From an uncultured Oscillospiraceae bacterium (GTDB lineage: Bacteria; Bacillota; Clostridia; Oscillospirales; Oscillospiraceae): a stretch of DNA of 37,618 bases. The DNA is taken from assembly GCA_950097245.1 (NCBI GenBank), contig CATNCS010000018.1, positions 1-37,618 of the forward strand, written 5' to 3'. A model generated the notes under the pieces. That model was given only the letters and a program-made list of their open reading frames with translations, made no database searches and was not told where the DNA came from. Both the position numbers and the translations under genes were made by a program. Of the stretch, positions 15,595-23,033 are shown one piece after another (position 1 is the first letter of the stretch; each line of letters starts with the position of its first letter).

Positions 15595-17124
15595 TTGTCT
15601 GAAAAAATGCTGTCCGCCGGGAGGGGGGCGCTGTTCCTCACGGCGCTGAGCGCCATCTCCCAGCTGCTGGGCTTCGGCTACCGGGTGGTGCTGTCCCGGC
15701 TGGTGGGGGCGGAGGTGATGGGGCTGTATCAGCTCATCATGCCGGTGTACTCGGTGATTATGTCCCTCACCGCCGTGGGGCTGGTGTCGGCCACCTCCAA
15801 TCTCACCTCCCAGCACCTGGCCCTGGGCAACCGCAAGGCCGCCGACCAGACCATTTCCGCCTGTCTGAAGCTCTTCTTTCTTCTGCTCTTCCCGGTGGGG
15901 ACGGCGGTGATTTTGGGCTCCGACGCCATCTCGGTCTATCTCCTGGGGGACGCCCGCACCCAGCTGGGGCTGATTCTCCTCATCCCCTGCGTGGCCCTCA
16001 CCGGAATTGAGAACTGCCACAAGCATTTCTTTTACGGCTCCGGGGTGGTCCGCCCTCCCGCCGTGGTGGAGCTGCTGGAGCAGTTTGTCCGTACCTTCGC
16101 GGTGATCGCCCTGCTGGTGACCTTTCTGCCCCAGTATCCGGAGCGGGTGGTAGGCCTCATCGTGGCGGGCATGGTGATCTGCGAGGTGTTCTCCTCCTGC
16201 ACCCTGGTGATTCTCTACCGCCGCCGGCGGGGGCCCCTCACCGGCCGGGGGGAGGAGGGAAAAGTCCGCCGCCGGCGCATCCTCGCCATCGCCCTGCCGG
16301 TGGGGCTCAACGCTCTGCTGGGCAACCTTCTCAGCGCGGCCAACTCCGCCCTCATCCCCCAAAAGCTGGTGGAGGGAGGCGTCGACCGCTCCGCCGCCGT
16401 CTCTCAGTTCGGGGTGGTGTGCGGCATGACCATGCCCATGCTGTCATTGCCCATCGTCTTTCTGGGGGCGCTGAACCTGGTGATGGTGCCCCGCCTGGCC
16501 CGGGCCTGCGCCCTGAACCGCCCCGGCGAGGCCCGGCGGCTCATCGCCCAGGCCATCTCGGCGGTGTCGCTGCTCACCCTGCCCTGCATGGCCCTGATGG
16601 TGGTGGTGGGCCCCGATTTAGGCCGGGCCATGTTCCACCAGGAGGGGGTGGGGGAGTATCTCATGCCCCTGGCCTGGGTTATGGCCATGAGCTGCGGCAC
16701 CTCGGTGCTGGCCTCCGCCCTCAACGGGGTGGGCCGTCAGCGGACGGTGGCCGCCATCTCCCTGACAGGCGGGGCGGTCCAGCTGGGCTTTACCCTGACC
16801 CTGGTCCCTCTGCCCGGGGTGGGCATGGCGGGCTATGTGGCCGGGGCGGTGGTCTCCACCGCCCTGGAGCTGGGGCTGTGCCTGTGGCAGGTGGTCCGGG
16901 CCACCGGGCTGGAGGTGCGGCCCTTCCAGTGGATGGCCGCCCCCGGCCTGGCCGCCGCCCTGGCCGGGCTGACGGGCAACCTGCTCTTCCGGGTCCTCAA
17001 GGACTCCGGCCTCTCTCCCGTCCCCGCCGGGCTGGCGACGCTGGTCTTCGCCCTGGTGCTCTACCTGGCCGCCCTCCAGGCCCAGGGGGTCAGGGCCCGG
17101 GAGGTCCTGCGGCTGGACTGGTGA
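15595..17124 (+). CDS. SpoVB-like oligosaccharide/lipid II flippase family protein
   Basis: This 509-residue polytopic membrane protein of the MATE/MOP superfamily, polysaccharide biosynthesis branch, resembles SpoVB. It has about 14 hydrophobic segments and the N-terminal signature ALSAISQLLGFGYRVVLSRLVGAEVMGLYQLIMPVYSVIMSL split over helices 1-2. Such proteins flip lipid-linked wall or spore-cortex precursors; a sporulation link is inference. The start is TTG 15595, because AGGAGAGGGGGG ends six bases before it; the first ATG (15607) is too far from that site. Its last 56 bases (17067-17122) are repeated exactly at 18026-18081. Confidence 0.8.
   Translation: MSEKMLSAGRGALFLTALSAISQLLGFGYRVVLSRLVGAEVMGLYQLIMPVYSVIMSLTAVGLVSATSNLTSQHLALGNRKAADQTISACLKLFFLLLFPVGTAVILGSDAISVYLLGDARTQLGLILLIPCVALTGIENCHKHFFYGSGVVRPPAVVELLEQFVRTFAVIALLVTFLPQYPERVVGLIVAGMVICEVFSSCTLVILYRRRRGPLTGRGEEGKVRRRRILAIALPVGLNALLGNLLSAANSALIPQKLVEGGVDRSAAVSQFGVVCGMTMPMLSLPIVFLGALNLVMVPRLARACALNRPGEARRLIAQAISAVSLLTLPCMALMVVVGPDLGRAMFHQEGVGEYLMPLAWVMAMSCGTSVLASALNGVGRQRTVAAISLTGGAVQLGFTLTLVPLPGVGMAGYVAGAVVSTALELGLCLWQVVRATGLEVRPFQWMAAPGLAAALAGLTGNLLFRVLKDSGLSPVPAGLATLVFALVLYLAALQAQGVRAREVLRLDW
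17067..17122 (+). repeat. 56-bp direct repeat, resident copy (3' end of the flippase gene)
   Basis: Begins GGCCGCCCTCCAGGCC and ends CTGGACTGGT, encoding the last 18 residues of the flippase plus the first base of its stop. It is identical to 18026-18081. The resident copy ends in TGA, the other in TAA. Confidence 0.95.
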
Positions 17125-17158
17125 AAAAAAGGTCGAAATCTTTGGTGGTTTTGCATAG

Positions 17159-17187
17159 TTGCTTTTTTTCGTACAACTGCGTATAAT
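17159..17187 (+). promoter_or_regulatory. Promoter of the cassette RNA
   Basis: TTGCTT at 17159-17164, 17 bases, perfect TATAAT at 17182-17187, starting 35 bases after the flippase stop. Predicted start near 17194. Confidence 0.65.
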
Positions 17188-17193
17188 AAAGTC

Positions 17194-17341
17194 AGCTGAA
17201 AGAAAACTTTCAGGAGGGCTCGGCAGCCGCCCTTCCCCCGTCGCATCTGGGGCTTATAATTAGATTGCAATGTGAAAAGCGAGTGCTTTTCTGCTGCCAA
17301 AATAGTTAGCGGCATCTTCTTTTGAGGATGCCGCTTTTTTT
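17194..17341 (+). ncRNA. Candidate structured small RNA upstream of the nuclease-like gene
   Basis: About 145 bases between a promoter with perfect TATAAT and an intrinsic terminator. Hairpins visible are CTGAAAG-AAAA-CTTTCAG (17196-17213), AGGGC/GCCCT and CCCC/GGGG elements, and GAAAAGC-GAGT-GCTTTTC (17274-17291). GGCAGC (17222-17227) can pair with GCTGCC (17293-17298) to close a multibranch domain. No tandem repeats are seen. The gene at 17350 begins nine bases after the terminator and has no promoter of its own that I can see. The RNA is therefore either its attenuating leader or a partner RNA. I recognise no known family. Confidence 0.5.
17308..17341 (+). terminator. Terminator between the small RNA and the nuclease-like gene
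   Basis: AGCGGCATC (17308-17316) pairs with GATGCCGCT (17327-17335), followed by six or more T. It lies directly before the start codon of the next gene, as in attenuators and type III toxin-antitoxin loci. Confidence 0.85.
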
Positions 17342-17349
17342 GAACGGAT

Positions 17350-17877
17350 GTGCGAATGATGTCGGATTATCTGCAACTGTTGATCGAAGATTACGAACGG
17401 GATTTGATGGGAAATGTCTACACCTTTTTATTTTCTAATCATGAGAGGATTTCCTTTGGGATCAAGAAGCAAAATGTCCCCCATCTTTTGGGGATTGGAC
17501 GGCTCCCGCTGCGGCAGGTTCGGGGCAGGTTTGCAAACGAATTGTATACCCTTTTAAAAAATGGCAGTTTGACATTGGAGCATGTCACCAGCGTTCCAAA
17601 GCACAAGGAAGTATACAAAAAAATTATGAATTTTCAGCATATTATTTCCATGCTTCACAGTGGGGATGCCGTAAAGGTGGTAAAACGGGTTGGGACTTTA
17701 AAATCTGCATACCTTCTCTATCTGGATCACCAACCAAATGAGATTATACATTTGGGAATTGCACAGGATGAAGTGGGCGGTTGGTATCCGGAGTCCCTGC
17801 TTGTACTGCAAAGGAATGTGACAGCCTACATTGACGGCCAGATACCATTAGAAATTGTTGATTTTAAAGTGGAGTAA
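17350..17877 (+). CDS. AT-rich orphan gene, possible PBECR4-type nuclease fold
   Basis: This protein has 175 residues if it starts at GTG 17350; ATG 17356 or 17359 are alternatives, and none has a clear ribosome site. The pattern FLFSNHERISFGIKKQNVPH, LLGIGR, LYTLLKNGSLTLEHV and the all-beta C-terminus ending ...IPLEIVDFKVE recall the phage PBECR4 domain (barnase/EndoU/colicin E5-D/RelE-like nuclease). I make that match from memory and hold it loosely. Base composition is clearly more AT-rich than its neighbours, suggesting transfer. It is flanked by duplicated ends of the two neighbouring genes and preceded by a structured RNA and terminator. A toxin or defence role is inference; it might instead be an orphan phage gene. 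Confidence 0.55.
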   Translation: MRMMSDYLQLLIEDYERDLMGNVYTFLFSNHERISFGIKKQNVPHLLGIGRLPLRQVRGRFANELYTLLKNGSLTLEHVTSVPKHKEVYKKIMNFQHIISMLHSGDAVKVVKRVGTLKSAYLLYLDHQPNEIIHLGIAQDEVGGWYPESLLVLQRNVTAYIDGQIPLEIVDFKVE

Positions 17878-17881
17878 TTTT

Positions 17882-17909
17882 ACAGCCCCGTCCGGCCGGA
17901 CGGGGCTGT
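17882..17909. terminator. Bidirectional terminator carried with the MATE fragment
   Basis: ACAGCCCCGTCC-GG-CCGGACGGGGCTGT stem directly after the stop of the nuclease-like gene. It is the counterpart of the hairpin at 18647-18674. Confidence 0.8.
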
Positions 17910-18020
17910 ATCTGTTATTTCATTTCCCGTATGGGGGCGACCTCTTTTTTGTAGGCCCAATAGAAAAACAGGGCGCTCATCGTGGTGGAGAACAGCTTCA
18001 CAAAGGGGAAGGACCACCAC
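17882..18020 (-). pseudogene. 3'-end fragment of a diverged MATE transporter gene
   Basis: These 139 bases match 18647-18785 (the resident MATE 3' end plus its terminator) with about 15 mismatches, roughly 89% identity. The reverse strand still reads in frame for about 35 codons to a TAA, ending YKKEVAPIREMK where the resident gene has YKKEVAPMREPK. Most changes are silent or conservative, so this is the end of a functional allele from another lineage rather than a copy decaying in place. It breaks off at GACCACCAC and is followed, after five bases, by the flippase 3'-end copy. It includes its own terminator hairpin (17882-17909). Confidence 0.9.
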
Positions 18021-18025
18021 ATTCA

Positions 18026-18081
18026 GGCCGCCCTCCAGGCCCAGGGGGTCAGGGCCCGGGAGGTCCTGCGGCTGGACTGGT
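18026..18081 (+). repeat. 56-bp direct repeat, second copy (flippase 3'-end fragment)
   Basis: Identical to 17067-17122 but detached from any flippase gene. It is preceded by the MATE fragment and followed by TAA and a different downstream sequence. It looks like the original end of the resident locus before the cassette arrived, or the end of a second allele. Confidence 0.95.
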
Positions 18082-18109
18082 AATGTTCCGCGGCTGGACG
18101 GATCGTCCA

Positions 18110-18138
18110 TTGACTTTCTTTCCATTTCCTGTTACTCT
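18110..18138 (+). promoter_or_regulatory. Possible promoter of the GNAT gene
   Basis: TTGACT at 18110-18115, 17 bases, TACTCT at 18133-18138. The -35 is good and the -10 poor. Confidence 0.4.
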
Positions 18139-18159
18139 CGCCCCAGGAGGGATTGAACC

Positions 18160-18627
18160 ATGGAACTGATTTACAAAAGAGCCGCACTGGAGGACATCGA
18201 TTTATTGACCGAAACCCGGATTGAGGTGCTGCGGGCGGCAAACAGGCTGGACGCGGATACCGACATGTCCCTTGTGGAGTCGGAATCCAGAGAATACTAT
18301 CAAAGAGCCCTGGCCGACGGCAGCCACACAGCCTATCTGGTATTTGACGGCGGCCTCTTTGTGGGGGCGGGCGCCGTCAGCTACTACACCGTCATGCCCA
18401 CCTACCACAACCCCACCGGTCAAAACGCCTACATTATGAACATGTACACCCGCCCGGAGTACCGGAGAAAAGGAATTGCCATGAAAACTCTGGAGCTGCT
18501 CGTTCAGGACGCCAGGGGCAGAGGGGTCCGCCGCATCTCCCTGGACGCCACCGACATGGGCCGGCCCATGTATGAAGCATACGGATTTGTCCCTATGCCC
18601 TGCGAGATGGAGCTGCCTGAGCAATAA
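18160..18627 (+). CDS. GNAT-family N-acetyltransferase
   Basis: This 155-residue single-domain GNAT protein would transfer the acetyl group of acetyl-CoA to an amine of an unknown substrate. The acetyl-CoA pyrophosphate loop is RPEYRRKGIAMKTLELL (about 98-114, the R/Q-x-x-G-x-A motif), followed by the beta-strand RRISLDAT and the usual C-terminal MYEAYGFVPM. The start at 18160 is supported by CAGGAGGG. It lies in the cassette position between a flippase 3'-end copy and the MATE gene, convergent with MATE and separated from it by a bidirectional terminator. Its GC content is near the local average, unlike the neighbouring cassette gene. Confidence 0.88.
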   Translation: MELIYKRAALEDIDLLTETRIEVLRAANRLDADTDMSLVESESREYYQRALADGSHTAYLVFDGGLFVGAGAVSYYTVMPTYHNPTGQNAYIMNMYTRPEYRRKGIAMKTLELLVQDARGRGVRRISLDATDMGRPMYEAYGFVPMPCEMELPEQ

Positions 18628-18646
18628 ACGGTTGTCAATACAAGGA

Positions 18647-18674
18647 ACAGCCCCGTCCAACCGGACGGGGCTGT
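18647..18674. terminator. Bidirectional terminator between the GNAT and MATE genes
   Basis: ACAGCCCCGTCC-AA-CCGGACGGGGCTGT, followed by GTCTGTTATTTT. It serves both converging genes. Confidence 0.85.
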
Positions 18675-18679
18675 GTCTG

Positions 18680-20059
18680 TTATTTTGGCTCCCGCATGGG
18701 GGCGACCTCTTTTTTGTAGACCCAGTAGAGGAACAGGGCGCTCATTGCGGTGGAGAACAGCTCCGCAAAGGGGAAGGACCACCACACCACATGCAGCCCG
18801 CCCAGCCGGGCCAGGAGGAAGGCGGCCGGCAGCAGCACAATCAGCTGTCGAACCACCGACACCGCCAGTGACAGCACCCCGTGGCCCAGGGCCTGGAACA
18901 CCGAGCCCGCCACGATGTTGAACCCAGCCATCAGAAAGCTGACAGAGATGATCCTCAGGGCGGGCACGCCGATGGCCAGCAGGTCGCCGGCGTCCTCCCC
19001 CTCCGCCTCGAACAGGCTGAGGAACACATCGGGGAAGAGCTGGAACAGGGTAAAGCCGATCACCATAATGCCCACGGCGTAGGTCACCGCCAGCCGGACG
19101 GTTTTGATGATCCGCTCCGGCTTTTGGGCGCCGTAGTTGTAGGCCACAATGGGCACCATGCCGTTGTTCAGGCCGAAGACGGGCATGAAGATGAAGGACT
19201 GGAGCTTGAAGTAGATGCCGAACACCGCCGTGGCGGTGGAGGTAAAGGCAATGAGAATCTGATTCATGCCGAAGACCATCACCGAGCCGATGGACTGCAT
19301 GATGATGGAGGGCAGGCCCACGCTGTAGATGCCGCCGATGATGTCTCTGCTGGGCTTCAGGCCCTTCCAGGACATGTGGATCTCCGGGTTGTGGGTGAGG
19401 GACAGGTAGAGCCCCACCAGCCCGCCGATAATCTGGCCGGCCACGGTGGCCACGGCGGCCCCGGCCACCTCCAGCCGCGGGAAGGGGCCCAGGCCGAAGA
19501 TCAGGATGGGGTCCAGGATCAGGTTAATGACGGAGCCGGTGCCCTGAATGACCATGGCGTACACCGTCCGGCCGGTGGCCTGGACCAGCCGCTCGGGGGC
19601 CACGGACACAAAAATGCCCATGCTGCACCCGGCGACGATGGTCAGATAGTCGGTTCCGTAGGAGATAATGCCGGGGATGTCGGTTTGAATGGTGTAGAAC
19701 ATCCGGGCGCAGGTCAGGCCGAGCACGGTAAACACCAGCCCGCTGACCAGCTCCAGCAGCACGCCGTTCATGGCGGTGCGGTCGGCCCGCACCTGGTCCT
19801 TCTGGCCCAGACTGCGGGACAGCAGGGCGTTGATGCCCACCCCGGTGCCCACCGCCACGGCGATCATCAGGTTCTGCACCGGGAAGGCCAGTCCCACCGC
19901 GTTCAGCGCGTCCTGGCTCAGCTTGGCCACAAAGTAGCTGTCCACAATGTTGTAGCAGGCCTGGATCAGCATGGAAATAATCATGGGCAGGGCCATGTTC
20001 AGCAGCAGCTTGTTTTCGGGCATAATACCCATTTTATTTTCGCTCGCGGGCTGTGCCAC
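18680..20059 (-). CDS. MATE-family multidrug/cation efflux transporter
   Basis: This 459-residue polytopic protein has about 12 hydrophobic segments in two homologous halves. The N-terminal signature ALPMIISMLIQACYNIVDSYF and the second-half counterpart VGLPSIIMQSIGSVMVFGMNQIL are typical of DinF/NorM-like MATE pumps, which expel drugs or metabolites in exchange for Na+ or H+. The substrate is unknown. The start is a GTG at 20059, chosen because AAGGAGG lies seven bases upstream. It diverges from ilvA. Its 3' end has been copied at 17882-18020 in a diverged form. Confidence 0.9.
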   Translation of the reverse strand: MAQPASENKMGIMPENKLLLNMALPMIISMLIQACYNIVDSYFVAKLSQDALNAVGLAFPVQNLMIAVAVGTGVGINALLSRSLGQKDQVRADRTAMNGVLLELVSGLVFTVLGLTCARMFYTIQTDIPGIISYGTDYLTIVAGCSMGIFVSVAPERLVQATGRTVYAMVIQGTGSVINLILDPILIFGLGPFPRLEVAGAAVATVAGQIIGGLVGLYLSLTHNPEIHMSWKGLKPSRDIIGGIYSVGLPSIIMQSIGSVMVFGMNQILIAFTSTATAVFGIYFKLQSFIFMPVFGLNNGMVPIVAYNYGAQKPERIIKTVRLAVTYAVGIMVIGFTLFQLFPDVFLSLFEAEGEDAGDLLAIGVPALRIISVSFLMAGFNIVAGSVFQALGHGVLSLAVSVVRQLIVLLPAAFLLARLGGLHVVWWSFPFAELFSTAMSALFLYWVYKKEVAPMREPK

Positions 20060-20160
20060 CTCAATTCCTCCTTTTTCTCTCTTCTTATGACAGAGGACTA
20101 TTATAGAGGAATCAAATTTTTATGTCAATGGCTGATTAAACAGTTTTTTTCAGGTTCTCA

Positions 20161-20189
20161 TTGACTTGCAAGCATAAAATGAGTATGAT
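20161..20189 (+). promoter_or_regulatory. Promoter of ilvA
   Basis: TTGACT at 20161-20166, 17 bases, TATGAT at 20184-20189. Transcription start predicted near 20196, with AAGGAG before the ATG at 20232. Confidence 0.75.
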
Positions 20190-20231
20190 AGAGGACAGTT
20201 TATTCCATTTCACAACAAGGAGATTTCAAAC

Positions 20232-21452
20232 ATGCTTACCCTGGAATCCTTCAAGGCCGCCCGCGGCGTCCTGCAGGCCGTGCTGCGGCCCACGCCGCTG
20301 ATTCACTCCCCCTATCTGTCCAAAAACTGCGGAAACAACGTCTACCTCAAGCCGGAGAATATGCAGGCCACCGGGGCCTACAAGCTCCGCGGCGCCTACT
20401 ATAAGATCAGCACCCTGACCCGGGAGGAGAAGGAGCGGGGCCTGGTGACGGCCTCCGCCGGCAACCATGCCCAGGGGGTGGCCTACGCCGCCCAGGCCGC
20501 CGGAGTGGCGGCCACCATCGTCATGCCCACCACCACCCCCCTGGTGAAGGTGAACAACACCAAGGACTACGGGGCCAGGGTGGTGCTCCACGGCGAGGTC
20601 TTTGACGACGCCGCCGAGCTGGCCGCCAAAATGGCGGAGGAGGAGGGGCTGACCTACGTCCACCCCTTCAACGATTTAACCCTGGCCACCGGCCAGGGCA
20701 CCATCGCCTATGAGATTTTCCAGGACCTGCCCGACGTGGAGGCCATCCTGGTGCCCATCGGCGGAGGCGGGCTGGCCGCCGGGGTGTCCACCCTGGCCAA
20801 GCTGCTCAACCCCCACGTGGAGGTTATCGGGGTGGAGCCCACCGGGGCGGCCTCCATGCACGCCAGCCTGGAGGCGGGCCACGTGGTCACCCTCCCCTCC
20901 GCCACCACCATCGCCGACGGCGTGGCGGTAAAGACCCCGGGGGACAAGGTCTTCCCCTTTGTGCAGAAAAATGTGGACCGCATCATCACCATCGACGACA
21001 GCGAGCTGGTGGAGGCCTTTCTGGACATTATGGAGCGGCACAAGATGGTGGTGGAGAATGCCGGCCTGCTGCCCGTAGCCGCCCTGCGCCACCTGGGCTA
21101 CGAGGGCAAAAATGTAGTCTGCGTCCTGTCCGGGGGCAACATGGACGTGATTACCATGTCCTCCCTGGTCCAGCACGGGCTGATTCAGCGGGGGCGCATC
21201 TTCACCTTCGCCGTCCAGCTCCCCGACCGGCCCGGCTCCCTGCTGGCGGTGGCCCAGATTCTGGCCGACAACAACGGCAACGTCATCAAGCTGGAGCACA
21301 ACCAGTTTGTCAACATCAACCGCCAGTCCGGCGTGGAGCTGCGGGTCACCCTGGAGGCCTTCGGGCTGGAGCACAAGGCCCAGATCCTCGCCGCCCTCCG
21401 GGCCCAGGGTTTCCAGGCCGTGGAGGCGGACACCGGGGATTTTTACAATTAA
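20232..21452 (+). CDS. ilvA: Threonine ammonia-lyase with C-terminal ACT domain
   Basis: Deaminates threonine to 2-oxobutanoate and ammonia with PLP, feeding isoleucine synthesis or catabolism. It has 406 residues. The PLP lysine is K51 in TGAYKLRGAYYK, the phosphate-binding glycine loop is PIGGGGLAAG (about 177-186), and the serine/asparagine loop SAGNHAQG is at about 75. A single ACT domain occupies about 325-400 (FAVQLPDRPGSLLAVAQILA). This single-ACT layout is the one seen in the roughly 400-residue enzymes of many Firmicutes, whereas classical biosynthetic IlvA has two ACT-like modules. Whether it is feedback-regulated by isoleucine cannot be read from sequence. It is a single-gene unit with its own promoter. 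Confidence 0.94.
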   Translation: MLTLESFKAARGVLQAVLRPTPLIHSPYLSKNCGNNVYLKPENMQATGAYKLRGAYYKISTLTREEKERGLVTASAGNHAQGVAYAAQAAGVAATIVMPTTTPLVKVNNTKDYGARVVLHGEVFDDAAELAAKMAEEEGLTYVHPFNDLTLATGQGTIAYEIFQDLPDVEAILVPIGGGGLAAGVSTLAKLLNPHVEVIGVEPTGAASMHASLEAGHVVTLPSATTIADGVAVKTPGDKVFPFVQKNVDRIITIDDSELVEAFLDIMERHKMVVENAGLLPVAALRHLGYEGKNVVCVLSGGNMDVITMSSLVQHGLIQRGRIFTFAVQLPDRPGSLLAVAQILADNNGNVIKLEHNQFVNINRQSGVELRVTLEAFGLEHKAQILAALRAQGFQAVEADTGDFYN

Positions 21453-21658
21453 ATTGTCCTCTGCCGCCCGCCGGAGGCCTCAAAGGCCCCCGACGGACGG
21501 CTATCTGAAAGCGGCGGGCCGGCCGGGCCGGTGAGGACGGGGTTGGGCCGTGGGTCCGGCCTGGAGCGGTCCTCCCCAACCCGGGGCCTCTCTCCGCTGC
21601 ATTATCCTATGCGCCGGGGCTGTCCCCAGCGCCTGTCCATAGAAAGGAGGAGCTTGTT

Positions 21659-22309
21659 ATGATAAAGATCGCGCCCTCAATCCTCTCCGCCGACTTCGCC
21701 GACCTGAAGCGTGACATTCAGCGGACCTCCACCGCCGATTATCTCCACGTGGATGTGATGGACGGCGCCTTTGTGCCCAACATCACCATTGGAATGCCGG
21801 TGGTAAAGTCTATCCGGAGCTGCACCGACATGTTTCTGGACGTCCACCTGATGATCGACAAGCCGGTACGGTATGCGGAGGCCTTCGCCAGGGCGGGAGC
21901 CGACCTGATTACCGTCCACCTGGAGGCCGACCTCCCCGCCCGTATCGCCGACGCCCTGCGGATCATCGGGGACTGCGGCGTGAAAAGGGCGGTGGCCCTC
22001 CGGCCCATCACAAAGGCGGAGGCCGTCCTGCCCTACATTGAGGAGCTGGACCTGGTGCTGGTCATGACCGTTGAGCCCGGCTTCGGCGGCCAGAAATTTA
22101 TGGAGTCCCAGCTGGACACCATCCGCCAGGTGCGCTCCATCATCGAGAAATACAACCCCGCCTGCGAGCTGGAGGTGGACGGCGGCATCAACGCCAGAAC
22201 CGCCCCCCTGGCCGTGGAGGCCGGGGCCAACGTGCTGGTGGCCGGCTCCGCCGTCTACGGCGCCGCCGATATTCCCGGGGCTATTCAGGCGCTGCGCGGA
22301 ACCGTGTAG
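21659..22309 (+). CDS. rpe: Ribulose-phosphate 3-epimerase
   Basis: Interconverts ribulose-5-phosphate and xylulose-5-phosphate in the pentose phosphate pathway. It is a 216-residue TIM barrel of normal length. Catalytic and metal positions are visible: S8 in PSILSADF, the HVDVMDG motif (H and D metal ligands), HLMIDKP, the flexible loop MTVEPGFGGQKF, and the phosphate-binding EVDGGIN and VAGSAVYG. AAAGGAGGAG precedes ATG 21659. The TAG stop lies in the first four bases (GTAG) of a family 1 repeat. The 206 bases upstream are GC-rich and can form a GGTTGGG/CCCAACC hairpin but show no recognised leader class. Confidence 0.96.
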   Translation: MIKIAPSILSADFADLKRDIQRTSTADYLHVDVMDGAFVPNITIGMPVVKSIRSCTDMFLDVHLMIDKPVRYAEAFARAGADLITVHLEADLPARIADALRIIGDCGVKRAVALRPITKAEAVLPYIEELDLVLVMTVEPGFGGQKFMESQLDTIRQVRSIIEKYNPACELEVDGGINARTAPLAVEAGANVLVAGSAVYGAADIPGAIQALRGTV

Positions 22310-22376
22310 GGGCGCACATTGTGCGCCCGCCGCTTTGGCCTGCCAAAAAATACGGGCGCACAATGTGCGCCCCTAC
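22306..22376. repeat. Palindromic repeat family 1, copy 3
   Basis: GTAGGGGCGCACATTGTGCG...CGCACAATGTGCGCCCCTAC, 71 bp. Each arm has a near-palindromic GCGCACAATGTGCGC core, with a short loop between. Its first GTAG contains the rpe stop codon, and it ends 24 bases before the recR start. Confidence 0.85.
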
Positions 22377-22399
22377 AACCGCCTATGGAGGTCCTTCCC

Positions 22400-23002
22400 A
22401 TGCAGTATTTTCCCCCCGCCCTGGAAAATTTAGTGGAGCACTTCGCCAAGCTGCCCGGGGTGGGCGTCAAGTCCGCCCAGCGGCTGGCTTTTCATGTGCT
22501 GTCTCTGCCCGAGGAGGAGGCCGCCGCCTTCGCCCGGGCCATCACCGACGCCAAGGCCCACATCCACACCTGTCCCGTCTGCCAGAATCTGACCGAGGGG
22601 GACGGCCCCTGCCCCATCTGCGCCAGCGCCAAGCGGGACGAGACCACCGTCTGCGTGGTGGCCGACCCCAAGGACGTGGTGGCCATGGAGCGCAGCCGGG
22701 AGTACAACGGACTGTACCACGTCCTCCACGGGGTGCTCTCCCCCATGAACCACGTGGGGCCGGACGACCTGTATATCCGCTCCCTGGTGGAGCGGGTGGC
22801 CGCCGGGGGGATTGAGGAAGTGATTATGGCCACCAACCCGGACACCGAGGGTGAGGCCACCGCCATGTACCTGGCCCGCCTGCTTAAGCCCTTCCAGGTG
22901 AAGGTTACCCGCCTGGCCTACGGCATCCCCGTGGGCAGCCACCTGGAGTACGCCGACGACGCCACCCTGGTCCGGGCCCTGGAGGGCCGGAGGGAGATAT
23001 AG
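22400..23002 (+). CDS. recR: Recombination mediator RecR
   Basis: This 200-residue protein acts with RecF/RecO to load RecA on gapped DNA. It has the N-terminal helix-hairpin-helix (LAKLPGVGVKSAQRLAFH type, about 14-30), a four-cysteine zinc finger CPVCQNLTEGDGPCPIC (about 57-73), a Toprim domain (VCVVADPKDVVAMERS, about 80-175) and the C-terminal Walker-B-like segment. ATG 22400 follows GGAGG at eight bases; the longer frame upstream runs through the repeat and is not coding. The order dnaX-ybaB-recR is not seen here; recR instead follows rpe. Confidence 0.97.
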   Translation: MQYFPPALENLVEHFAKLPGVGVKSAQRLAFHVLSLPEEEAAAFARAITDAKAHIHTCPVCQNLTEGDGPCPICASAKRDETTVCVVADPKDVVAMERSREYNGLYHVLHGVLSPMNHVGPDDLYIRSLVERVAAGGIEEVIMATNPDTEGEATAMYLARLLKPFQVKVTRLAYGIPVGSHLEYADDATLVRALEGRREI

Positions 23003-23033
23003 CGGCGGCTTGAAAGGAAAGGAGGCGCTTCAA

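Noticed and set aside
17194-17341. Classical type III antitoxin repeats
   Set aside because: I looked for tandem 30-40-base repeats in the RNA and found none, so it is not called a canonical ToxIN-type antitoxin.
22319-22399. N-terminal extension of RecR
   Set aside because: The extension is encoded inside the family 1 repeat; ATG 22400 has the ribosome site and gives the normal RecR length.
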